Below are positions 56,001-63,855 of a DNA stretch of 64,000 nt, in pieces (position 1 is the first letter of the stretch; every line of letters begins with the position of its first letter). The notes under the pieces were generated by a model. The model was given only the letters and a program-made list of their open reading frames with translations. It was not told where the DNA came from and made no database searches. The position numbers and the translations under genes were made by a program. Source of the DNA: Astropecten irregularis (lineage: Eukaryota; Echinodermata; Asteroidea; Paxillosida; Astropectinidae); assembly GCA_963971285.1 (NCBI GenBank), contig OZ020246.1, forward strand, positions 24,216,494-24,280,493, given 5' to 3'.

Positions 56001-58021
56001 ACTTTACTGAACTGCTTGACGAAGCGCCTATAGTAGCCTGCCAGTCCAAGGAATGAGCGAAGCTCCCTCTCACTTCTAGGGCGTGGCCAGTTGTTTATGG
56101 CCTTACTTTTCTCTGGATCAGTCGCAATCCCGCTTGACGACACCACATGGCCCAGATAGTGGCATTCCTTCCGGAAGAGGTGACATTTGCTGGGCTTTAT
56201 CTTCAATCCATGCTTTTGCAGCCTCTGCAAGACAACCTCCAGCCTCTGAAGATGCTCTTCGTGGGACTTGGAGAATACCAAGATGTCATCAAGGTATAGA
56301 AGGAGAGTACTGAAGTTTAAGTCTCCCATGACGGATTCCATCAACCTCTGAAAGGTGGCTGGAGCATTGCTGAGGCCAAAAGGCATTCTGAGGTATTCAA
56401 ACAATCCTCCAGTGCCAGCTCTGAATGCTGTCTTTTGAATATCACTCTCATCAATGGCAACTTGATGGTAACCCTGAGCAAGATCAATGGAACTGAACAC
56501 GGTTGCTCCTTTCAGAGAGTCAAGTGCCTCCTCGATGCGGGGTAGGGGGTATGCGTCCTTGTGGGTCTTCTCATTAAGCATCCTGTAGTCAACACAAAGA
56601 CGAAGACTGCCATCTTTCTTGCGCACAATGACTACTGGTGCCGCATATGGGCTTGAAGATGGTCTGATTATCTTCTGATCAAGAAGCTTCTGGAGATGTG
56701 TCTTCACTTCATTCATTTGATGTGGGGGAACTCGACGATGTGGGACACACACTGGACGGTCATCAGTTGTGGGAATCTTATGCTTCACCGTGTCAGTGTA
56801 TCCCAGGTCACCTTCACTATGACAAAACACATCCTGGTACTTTTGAAGAAGCTTCATCAATTGTGACTTCACAGGACTGCTCTCTGCTCCTCCTAGATCT
56901 ATCTCAAAAGGTAACTGGATATCCTCCTCTTGTGATCCAGCTGCACCCGTCATGTTGCAGGAGGCCTCCTTAATGCCATCGCAACCCACGTGTATGCCAT
57001 CATCTGTGACCTGGACTGAAGAAAGGTGGGAGTGGACTACGTCTACATCTGCAGCAACTCCAATTCTGCTCCTAGGCTGCAACCAAACATCATCATCCCC
57101 GATGTTTGCCACTGTCACTCGAGTAACCCCTCTCTCAGCCCTGGTGCATGTGTCGACAACTGCGATGCCCTTAGGTAGGTTACCAGATCCATCATGGATG
57201 GCCTGGATCACAATGTCTCCATGTTGTGCTGCTTCCTGCCGAACAGTACAGGTGACGACGCGGGTGCAGTTTGCAGGGATGCAAACTGGATCTCGTCCTC
57301 CCACTTTGACGAAGGACGATCTGCTTGTCGTTTGATTCTCTAGGTCGTAGGGGAACAATGCCTCGACCCAAGCTCTATTGCTGGTCTCCTCTAAACTCTC
57401 CAAATAATTATCTCCATGCTTTTCCTTTAGTGCAGCATGAAGTTCTCGCAGGACATTTGACCCAAGCAAACCGACATCTCTGTTATGGTTAGGTGTAGAC
57501 TGTGCCTTTGAAACGAGGGCCCCAACCTGACCAAGTCGCACCCCAAGCAGGTCGATGTCAAACTCGGCGTAGCCCACGTAGGGAATCTCGATGCCGTTCG
57601 CTCCATATACCTTCAGCCACTTGGTGATGTCATGAAGAAGAGGGCCACTGTCGTTCAGCTGATGGTAAATGGTCTCGGGCAGGACAGTTACCTCGCTTCC
57701 AGTATCAAGGACGAATGGCACTTCATGCCCGCAGATTGTTACTGTTGCCTCCGGACTTTTGGCGACTGCCCTGCCAAACACCTCCTCTCTCGTCTGTCCG
57801 CTTGAGCCATGCCCACCCTCCAAAGTTTGGCTCCTTACAATGGAGGGCTGGCATTTGGGGAGTTTTCGGGGGTCTTTGTCTGCTGAACTGGGGAAGCCTG
57901 AGTGCCACTCGTACTCTTGGACGACTGATGAGTAGGCTGTGCAGGGGGTCTTGGTCGCCCGCCGTTGCCTCTGAAAGGGCACACCCTCGCTATGTGACCA
58001 ACACCACCACAGGCAAAACAC
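53039..58021 (-). CDS. pol: Gypsy Pol polyprotein (protease, RT, RNase H, integrase)
   Basis: Open frame of 1,660 codons. The first part overlaps gag in another frame, so the real Pol probably begins at the frameshift site near 57856 (residue 56) and the ATG at 58021 is incidental. Seen in order: protease DTGSE (106-110); reverse transcriptase with SIDLAQGYHQ (D513) and YLDDILVFS (D578, D579); RNase H with D743, E787, D813 and NADALSR; integrase with an H995-x4-H1000 and C1030-x2-C1033 zinc site and D1062, D1121, E1157 (35 residues between the last two); then a GPY/F-like region near 1288-1314. No chromodomain was recognised. Residues 1391-1558 are eight 21-residue repeats, followed by a tail with PLRRSTRTTAG. 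All catalytic residues are present. The family function is copying element RNA to DNA and integrating it. Confidence 0.95.
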   Translation of the reverse strand: MFCLWWCWSHSEGVPFQRQRRATKTPCTAYSSVVQEYEWHSGFPSSADKDPRKLPKCQPSIVRSQTLEGGHGSSGQTREEVFGRAVAKSPEATVTICGHEVPFVLDTGSEVTVLPETIYHQLNDSGPLLHDITKWLKVYGANGIEIPYVGYAEFDIDLLGVRLGQVGALVSKAQSTPNHNRDVGLLGSNVLRELHAALKEKHGDNYLESLEETSNRAWVEALFPYDLENQTTSRSSFVKVGGRDPVCIPANCTRVVTCTVRQEAAQHGDIVIQAIHDGSGNLPKGIAVVDTCTRAERGVTRVTVANIGDDDVWLQPRSRIGVAADVDVVHSHLSSVQVTDDGIHVGCDGIKEASCNMTGAAGSQEEDIQLPFEIDLGGAESSPVKSQLMKLLQKYQDVFCHSEGDLGYTDTVKHKIPTTDDRPVCVPHRRVPPHQMNEVKTHLQKLLDQKIIRPSSSPYAAPVVIVRKKDGSLRLCVDYRMLNEKTHKDAYPLPRIEEALDSLKGATVFSSIDLAQGYHQVAIDESDIQKTAFRAGTGGLFEYLRMPFGLSNAPATFQRLMESVMGDLNFSTLLLYLDDILVFSKSHEEHLQRLEVVLQRLQKHGLKIKPSKCHLFRKECHYLGHVVSSSGIATDPEKSKAINNWPRPRSERELRSFLGLAGYYRRFVKQFSKVAAPLHSLLSKEGCRKGRKQYRPSPQQQQAFLQRWSPECTVAFEELKRRLTSPPVLGYLDFTRPLVVETDASMDGLGAVLSQDQEDGRVVIAYASRSLRPAEKNMDNYSSMKLELLALKWAITEKFREYLIGAEFVVFTDNNPLSYLKTAKLGATEMRWASQLSQFNFQIKYRSGRANANADALSRQKIHAEEMLQEVTQSTALHEVNQIEVKKVTVRQVTAAEVETAVPTMPGYSSDELAKLQQRDPLLARFSQMWRYGTKPRSSQLRHASNGMKALVRRWDRVMTKDGVLYTKFHDSVEGDFCQLLLPEELRPTMLAALHNQAGHQGRDRTLALLQKRCYWPGMAADVDRWLKGCDRCTVSKPPTPKVRPSMGKMMAEQPLDILAIDFTLLEKATDGRENVLVMTDVFSKFTQAVPCRDQKATTVAKVLVSEWFQKYGVPRRIHSDQGRNFESQIVKELCAVYGVTKSRTTAYHPQGNGQCERFNRTLHNLLRTLPPDQKRCWPKHLQELTFMYNCTPHSSTGLSPFYVFLGRNPMLPIDLLLGTGESREPDASWVEAHQQKLRKAADHAAQTMQKAATSRCERGNAKSNDKGIGLGTRVLLRSHIPGRNKIGNYWQTVPYKVIAQPQPNVYEVQLADGTGPTKCMTRTELLDTGERVPEIETTPELLPAAQDEDGQDDVNDDSQPLSDVALIVGNAKESEAPALILPLSPEVISPEVQPHHSSIAVETPQLSPSVPEVQPHHSSIAVETPQLSPSVPEVQPHHSSIAVETPQLSPSIPAIQPHHSSIAVKTPQLSPSVPEVQPHHSSIAVETPQLSPSVPEVQPHHSSIAVETPQLSPSVPEVQPHHSSIAVETPQLSPSVPEVQPHHSSIAVETPQLSPSPQVESQPVPHASVEALETEEHLVPHPTSEGPPLRRSTRTTAGQHPNPHHLPESAVSNRTEVCQSTPQVDFAQFSQAITGMGQMLAEQLGGRLQAGWLASKEHP
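53348..53851 (-). repeat. Eight 63-bp tandem repeats inside pol
   Basis: Exactly 8 units of 63 bp, in frame, each encoding 21 residues starting PEVQPHHSSIAVETPQLSPS. Most units are identical or nearly so. The fourth in reading order (about 53600-53662) differs, with PAIQ and VKTP. The repeat is Pro/Ser-rich and lies between the integrase C-terminus and the basic tail. Long shadow frames on the opposite strand arise from the array. Confidence 0.95.
57809..57859 (-). promoter_or_regulatory. Probable -1 ribosomal frameshift signal between gag and pol
   Basis: In element sense a C CCA AAT heptamer (57859-57853) sits in the gag frame as X XXY YYZ, a permitted slippery pattern. The arm at 57854-57841 pairs with 57822-57809: 12 Watson-Crick pairs, one G-U and one mismatch. 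The inner seven pairs (CCCTCCA with TGGAGGG) begin 5 nt after the heptamer. The 18-nt loop contains the gag stop codon. A slip of one base back moves gag codons into the pol frame at the point where the Pol frame reads LPKCQPS. Inferred from sequence only. Confidence 0.72.
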
Positions 58022-58119
58022 GTCACACCAACCCTGCTAGTAACCGCCCCCGTCATCTTCTCTTCCATCTCCGCCAGCCGACTGGCTAACACCTTCAACT
58101 GCTCCTGCAGCTCCTCCAT
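57835..58119 (-). CDS. gag: Short Gag-like protein: coiled coil plus zinc knuckle, no capsid
   Basis: 94 codons starting 75 nt after the 5' LTR. An in-frame TGA lies about 25 nt upstream of the ATG, so the frame cannot extend further. Residues 1-22 (MEELQEQLKVLASRLAEMEE) form a heptad-like helix. Residues 34-47 are a C-x2-C-x4-H-x4-C zinc knuckle (CFACGGVGHIARVC). The rest is Pro/Ser/Thr-rich and ends at a TAA lying in the frameshift hairpin loop. Gypsy Gag proteins usually have several hundred residues with a capsid domain before the knuckle. That whole part is absent, so this is either a deleted Gag or an unusual minimal nucleocapsid-like protein. It overlaps pol in the -1 register. Confidence 0.85.
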   Translation of the reverse strand: MEELQEQLKVLASRLAEMEEKMTGAVTSRVGVTCFACGGVGHIARVCPFRGNGGRPRPPAQPTHQSSKSTSGTQASPVQQTKTPENSPNASPPL

Positions 58120-58175
58120 CTCCTCTCCGTCTCTGCAGAGTCAGGTACTGGCCTTTATATTGTGTATCTACTCGC

Positions 58176-58193
58176 AATCCTGTCTACGACGCA
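58176..58193 (-). other. Putative primer-binding site (atypical)
   Basis: The 18 nt that follow the 5' LTR in element sense read TGCGTCGTAGACAGGATT. The plus-strand form AATCCTGTCTACGACGCA resembles a tRNA T-arm and acceptor 3' end, but ends GCA rather than CCA, so the usual TGG start is not met. The primer tRNA could not be identified by eye. Confidence 0.45.
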
Positions 58194-59800
58194 TGTAACA
58201 GTTGGGATTCTTTGTTGCGAGAATATGGATAATTTATTTCTCCACACTTTGAACACAATAAAACAACCAAAAAGGAAAAAAAAAGGCCAGTACACCGACT
58301 GTAAAGAATTCAAAAGAAAAGAAACCAAAATCATAAGCAAAACATAAGAAACTCAAAAATGGATAATAAAAACAATGCATAAGTAAATACATAAGGCAAA
58401 TAACAAGTGTAAGAAAACCCATATGTTTGCAATAAAACACTCTCTGGGAGTTATTCCATGGAGGAATACATACATCCTAGCCTTAAATCATTGGTAGGCC
58501 TAGTAATAGAGCAAAATATACCAAAAACTTAGCTAACTTAACATCATCAGATACAAATGCATATACTGTAACTCCTTGTACATAAATAAATGGGCAGTTC
58601 CAACAGTCCATAATCAACCCTATGCAGTTCACTAATGGTTAATATAAACAAACACTGAACGGTCCTCTCCTGGGTTGTGTTGGCAATGCTGTACTGATCA
58701 CATATCAATTGCTAAGATTTACTCACACAGCCACTATGCTAAAGGTACACAATATCGATGATGTATGCTGTGCGTTTCAACATAAGAATCGATATATCCA
58801 CTTCCTAACTACCAACATTACACTCAGCATGTCCTATGATAAAGTAATTAACATTCCACAGTAAGACCTGCTCTACTGCTACACTGGCTATGTACACAGC
58901 CACCTGTTCATGTAACCCTTCATAAGACAACAGTAAAGATAAGAGGGAAAGTAATTTGATCACCATGCTGCTTCACCATGCTTTTAACTACAGTGTACAA
59001 TACATCTGTGCACATAACTACTAACTAACAAAATTGAAAAGACCCATGAAGTTCAAACTACATGACTTATATACAAGTGACTAAAACAATTATTGAAGCA
59101 AACAATTAAAACACAGTGTTCTCAAGTCCTTAGGAAAACCTTCCTTAAGAAAACCACAAAATCCAAGCATCAAACTCTATGATCCAAACTAACTCAACAG
59201 TTGCAAAAAGGTGAACAAATGCAATTAAATCAGAATAAAAGTAAACTGGAAACAAACTATCAGGAATGTCTTAATAAGTCCAACAACTTCTTCTGTGGTA
59301 ATTCCAATGTACCAATCAAAGTTAAATTCAAAAAGTAAGAAAAATAGGAAATCCTTATAATGCACAGATGAACAATTGTCATTACTCCACTTACAATCTA
59401 ATCCACAGTGTCAATCCACAAAATAATGAAAATGACTTTACTAATTAAAGTTACACATAACTCAACCTTAAGTTTATACAATTCACATAATGTAAGAATG
59501 AATCTGGTACTCACACAATGCAGGTGTCTGAAGTGGCCTCTTACACCATGATAATCTTTAAGAATTGCAGCATACAGGAACAAAAATACATAGGTCTGAC
59601 CCAGCTGACTACTGGGTGGTAAGTGAGCCTTAGGAATGTGTGGTCAACTGGTCAGTGGCTAAAGGCCAGGGTCCCTCTCAGCATGTGGTTGTTGCTAGGC
59701 AACACCCATGCCTTTAAGGGTTGCACTTCTTGCATTAACAAATGGAACACTACATACAATCACATAAATTAGAAAAACAAAATAAAAGACAACTGTCACA
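58194..59800 (-). repeat. 5' LTR of the Gypsy element
   Basis: 1,607 bp, with the same ends as the other LTR and the two differences at 58883 and 59274. As the 5' LTR it should carry the element promoter. A TATAAA in element sense is present within GAATTGTATAAACTT, about 330 bp inside its outer edge, but the transcription start cannot be fixed from sequence. Confidence 0.95.
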
Positions 59801-60102
59801 TTTGCAAAACACAATATTTTCAAAACAGTTGAAATGATATATTACCAAAGACCAACATCTATTGTGCCACTTTTCTGTCTGGTTATTCTCCCTGTGCCTA
59901 CCCCTGCAGATGGTTTTGAATTTCCCACACTTCTATTAAACGCACTGTTAGGAGCTCAATTAGGCAGAACAGCAACTGCAGTTGGGCACTCTTCTTTCAC
60001 TCGCTAACCACAACCCTTCCCAGTCCCTCCTTTTTCTTTGACCTAACATGGAGGTCTCCTTCCTTTGACCTCTTTGGGAGTCCATTTCTGTCTCCTCTTC
60101 TA

Positions 60103-60328
60103 AGGGCGTTCATGAAACGGAGGCTCGGGCTCAGGCTCAGTCTTCGGCTCCATTTTGTGAATCCATTCTAAAATAATGGCTCTCAAAATATAGGCTTTTG
60201 AATCCAGTTTGGAAGTAGATTCTCTGGTTTGAAAATAGAAACAGAGCTTCACCTTCAATGAAATACCACAACCTATATTTTCAGCATATGAATGATAGAG
60301 CCTGAGCCTCCGTTTTGTAACCCCCCAA
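60103..60328. mobile_element. Family E element, copy 5
   Basis: Begins AGGGCGTTCATGAAACGGAG with GGCTCGGGCTCAGGCTCAG and ends GAGCCTCCGTTTTGTAACCC. The centre is inverted relative to 6056 (GAATCCATTCTAAAATAATG, CAACCTATATTTTCAGCATA). It is followed directly by copy 6. Confidence 0.75.
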
Positions 60329-60339
60329 ATTAAGTCTAT

Positions 60340-60611
60340 CTAGGCTCAGTTTCAGGCTCCATTTCGTGAATCCATTCTAAACTAAAGGGTTTTAAAATAG
60401 AGGCTTTTGGCTGCAGTTCAAAAGTACATTAGATTCTCTGGTTTGAAAAGGAAAACAGAGTTTCAGCTTAAATGAAAAACCACAACCTTATTATTTTCAG
60501 CATATGGATGACAGAGCTGTAGCCTAAGCCTAAGCCTGAGCCTGAGCCTGAGCCTAAGCCTGAGCCTGAGCCTGAGTCCGAGTCTGAGTCTCCGTTTTGT
60601 AAACCCCCCTT
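60340..60611. mobile_element. Family E element, copy 6, in tandem with copy 5
   Basis: Starts TAGGCTCAGTTTCAGGCTCC and ends with an expanded array of about 75 bp of GAGCCT/AAGCCT hexamers, then CTCCGTTTTGTAAACCCCCC. It is in the same orientation as copy 5. Both are followed by a TTA(A)GTCTATC sequence, which suggests tandem duplication or insertion at a repeated target. Confidence 0.75.
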
Positions 60612-60806
60612 AGTCTATCCCTTTCTATATTCCTTTCGCTTACATCCCTTCTTCCGATCCCACTCTCCTACCCTTACCATACCACCTTCCACCTTCTTCA
60701 AGAACTCTACATAATACCTCTGAAGTTTCTTTAATCTTAACGCACTGTGTCCGTCTCTCACTCCAAATTTGACTTACATATATATACCAACTGACAGTGA
60801 AGGTGA

Positions 60807-60951
60807 AGCCGTGTTCCAATTCTGTGGCTGCGACCGCAAATAACACATAAGTCTACGGAACTGGCTGCAGTCAGTGGCTAGTGGCTGCCATAGGTATTTA
60901 TGTGTGTACCGGTAATTTGCAGTCACAGCCAGAGAATTGGGACACGGCCTA
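60807..60951. mobile_element. Family J MITE-like element, copy 2
   Basis: The left AAGCCGTGTTCCAATTCTGT is mirrored by the right CCAGAGAATTGGGACACGGC, with GGCTGCGACCGCAAATAAC and its inverse GTAATTTGCAGTCACAGCC inside. It has a longer central part than the copy at 43129. Confidence 0.8.
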
Positions 60952-61594
60952 AACATCTTACAAACTTTTAAGAGTGCATTCATGCCAGATTGTAAAAAAA
61001 AATGTCAACGATTTACGAACGAATTATGCAGAAAAAGTCTGCACCCCTAAGTAACCTGGACGAAGGGATGACTATAATCCCATGGGGGATACAGGACACC
61101 AGATGCATTTACCGGCAATAAAATTGGATATTTATACCCGCCAATGTACAATTGGTCGTTCAATATTGATATAACTAAATTGCCAATTTAAAGTCCTGTT
61201 TATTGAAGACGTACTTTGACGAGGTCACCAGATCAATATTTTTATTTCAGAATTATCTTTGCCATTAGAATTTCATAAAGCTCATCCTGCCCGCCGGGAG
61301 TACTCGAGGGAGTAGGGGTCACTGTGGAGTATGGGCTCAAAATTGGTCTTTGGTATTACTAATTGTGAAAAATACAAGGACATCATTATTTCTAATGAGC
61401 TATGAGCACGGAGAGACAGAACAGGCGCTATATACAGGCCTAGGCAGCCACTATTATCATTTTTATTATTATTCTAGGTCTAGAGCTCAGTCTCATTTTT
61501 AGCACAGCATGAAGGCTGAAGGAAAAGGGCACCCCCAGTCCCCACCCCCTTCATGAAAATGTGTTGATCTTCTCAACAGAACATTATGATCACC

Positions 61595-61735
61595 AAACAA
61601 CCACAAAAGGAAACTGACTGATTTGATTTTTAGTCATTGCAATCCAACCATATGTTGGCCGTGGTGTCCCAAATTGTCAATTATCTTTGTTCGGTTTGCC
61701 AGTCAGATTGTAGAAGCCATGAAACTACTCACATA
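61595..61735 (-). mobile_element. SINE1 fragment, reversed
   Basis: On the minus strand it starts TTTCATGGCTTCTACAATC, then GACTGGCAAACCGAACAAAG and AATTGACAATTTGGGACACC, as in the SINE1 5' part. It is joined to the 3' tail (TGACTAAAAATCAAATCAGT) with the tRNA-like part deleted. Confidence 0.6.
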
Positions 61736-61842
61736 CTGCTTTATCACAAATTCACAAGGATAAAAAACTTGAAACCTGTCGTTCCTGACCATATTCTCTC
61801 ACTCTAACTATTGGCAACATCCATGACAGCACCTAACGGCCT

Positions 61843-61997
61843 GGGGTCAATTTTACCAAACCCATCGTAACTTACAATCAATCGTAGCCTTTCGTAGGAC
61901 TAACGACACATTGCAGCCCAACATAGAAGTAGGATACAATGAATTATCCTTCGTAATTCAAGTTATAGCGATCGTAGGGATATGTGAAATTGAACCC
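61843..61997. mobile_element. Family B MITE-like element, copy 5
   Basis: Bounded by GGGGTCAATTTTACCAAACC and GGATATGTGAAATTGAACCC. The interior ACAATGAATTATCCTTCGTA is the inverse orientation of the copy at 42636. The next element begins one or two bases after its end. Confidence 0.78.
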
Positions 61998-61998
61998 T

Positions 61999-62230
61999 AG
62001 GGCCTTTCTCAAAGCTCGGCTCCAGCTTCCTCTCTGTTTTCATACGTTGAAAATATAGATTGTGGTACGCCATTGAAGGTGAAGCTCTGTTGTCCTTTTC
62101 GAACCAGAGAATCTACTTCCTAACTGCAGCCAAAAAGCCTCTATTTTCATACCTGTAATTTTGAAATGGATTCACAAAATGGAGGCGGAGCGGGAACCTG
62201 AACCTGAGCCGAGCTTTGAGAAAGGCCCCT
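61999..62230. mobile_element. Family E element, copy 7
   Basis: Begins AGGGCCTTTCTCAAAGCTCG and ends CCGAGCTTTGAGAAAGGCCC, perfect termini. The hexamer parts are short (GGCTCC; GAACCTGAACCTGAGCC). The centre GTTGAAAATATAGATTGTGG and CCAGAGAATCTACTTCC is as in the family. Confidence 0.8.
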
Positions 62231-62579
62231 GGTTTAACAGAAAGTTGACAAGAGGGTACTGACTGCGTGGTTCAGGGCAACCGTTAGCCCCTCGTAACAA
62301 TTAGTCATGATAACAATCAAAAACTGGGTCTTTATATTCATGTGGACATCTTGCATTCTGACAGGCAATTATTAGTCCCACTAGTGAGGGGTTTACACAT
62401 AAATTGACTTCTACAGTAAAGGTAGTGACACACTTAAACAAACGTTGAGTAGTCGTTGCCTGCACAAATTATGCTTCAAATGATTAAGTGAGGTAATTTA
62501 TCAGAAGGTCAAGTGTTTAAGGATAATAAATTTGGCAATAAATATAAAAATGGTTATCACATATACAGTGTGTATCTTC

Positions 62580-62775
62580 AACGCTTCCAACTGAATCCTG
62601 TAAGTGGTGGTAAAACGCTGCTGGTTCAATTAATTTTAGCCTTCGATAAAGATCCTGCTATAGGATCGAAACAACGTGTCAGGCACTCCTTAAACTCAAA
62701 GCATTTCAATGATAAATTGCGGGTCATTATTTTGACTGATGAGCAGTTTGCAGCAGTTCATTACTTGTATAAACT
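62580..62775. mobile_element. Family H element, copy at 62.6 kb
   Basis: Contains GATCCTGCTATAGGATCG and GGGTCATTATTTTGACTG, then ATGAGCAGTTTGCAGCAG, the right terminal part of family H. The left end is not clear. A 90-codon frame across it has no recognisable similarity and is probably accidental. Confidence 0.5.
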
Positions 62776-63855
62776 ACTTGGATAAATGAATAAATAAATG
62801 GATTTGAAAAAAGAAGGGTTATAAATAAATAAATGAAATAAATATTTATGAGATTAGTCACAAAAGGCAATGAAATATTCTTTTGATTCATTCAGGTCCA
62901 TAGGGTATAAACATGTCTGAGTTTGTTTTTTCTAAATGATTCACCGTTCTGGGCCTAATTTCATCAGGAATCTGTCACAGACTATTTTTGTGCTTATGGG
63001 CACTGCTACGCATGAAATCTATTGCAAGGAATATGTAAGCAAGACTTTCGATGCTTAAGCAGTTAGCGAACAATTTCTAGGCTAGGTTAACCTTGATTTT
63101 TTCTTCTAACACGCTGTCATGCGCATTCTGCAGAAAGGTTTTGCTTAGCGTAGCGAGAAAGAAAACTCTTCCATGAAATATGCTAATTCCGTAATTACTA
63201 ACAAAAATCTGCTATCGTAAGCGAAGAATAAGTACTTGCTTACGGTATTGGATTCCAGTGCTTGAAGTGTTTTCTAATTTGTCATTTAATTTCCCAAGTC
63301 TAGCCTGGACATTTCTTGACTCGGCCAAAACTTGACTACATGTATGTGCCATATAGCTTGATCATGAGTACACTCTTCAGACTTGGGCAGAGTCGCCATC
63401 AATCTCAAGTGTATTAAAAGCTAAAGGTGCCTTGGCCACAAAAATCAGGCATGGATTTGAAATAGTAGGGTTATAAAAATAACACTTTTACGTATGTATA
63501 TGGGCAACTTCAGTTTACTGTAAGCAGGCCTACCAGTCAAACATGTATGCAATTTCACCTGGCAAATTGTGGATCAAGTTTGCATTTTGGCTTCTTCTTT
63601 TTGTCTAGATTATAGTTGATGTGTGAAGAATCTTCAGCTAATTTTGGGTATGAGTAAAAACTAAAATTATAATATGACCTGGAAAACAGTGGAACTTCAT
63701 TTTGAAAACTGTAGAGAAATAATAGATACACACTGACAGGTCAAGATTTTGTGTAAATAAACTGACATATTAAAATGACAACTTGGAACTGTACAGCATT
63801 TGACATGTAGAATATATACCCTTGACATTAAAAGCAAGCCAAATATTGTTCTTAC

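Larger units (their letters stand above)
51301..59800 (-). mobile_element. Ty3/Gypsy LTR retrotransposon, full length, 8,500 bp
   Basis: Complete element in minus orientation, the same as the host gene, inside the 39-kb intron. Order in element sense: 5' LTR (59800-58194), primer-site region, 94-codon gag-like frame, pol frame in -1 register, purine-rich tract, 3' LTR (52907-51301). The domain order protease, RT, RNase H, integrase is that of Ty3/Gypsy rather than Copia. There is no env-like frame. The LTRs differ at only two of 1,607 positions (51990/58883 and 52381/59274) and pol has no stop, so the insertion is young. The flanks (ATATG before, TTTGC after) do not form a perfect target-site duplication. 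Gag lacks a capsid region, so mobility may depend on proteins from a relative. Confidence 0.95.
24777..63855. other. Very long intron (39.1 kb) carrying an LTR retrotransposon
   Basis: Intron with GT at 63855-63854 and AG at 24778-24777 on the minus strand. Almost everything recognisable in it is transposon-derived: the 8.5-kb Gypsy element and about 35 short repeats listed separately. Stretches such as 26170-26950, 32940-33630, 34220-35630, 38150-39020, 46320-47050 and 62780-63850 show AT-rich sequence with no coding or RNA gene that I can support. No intron-nested host gene was recognised. Confidence 0.8.
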
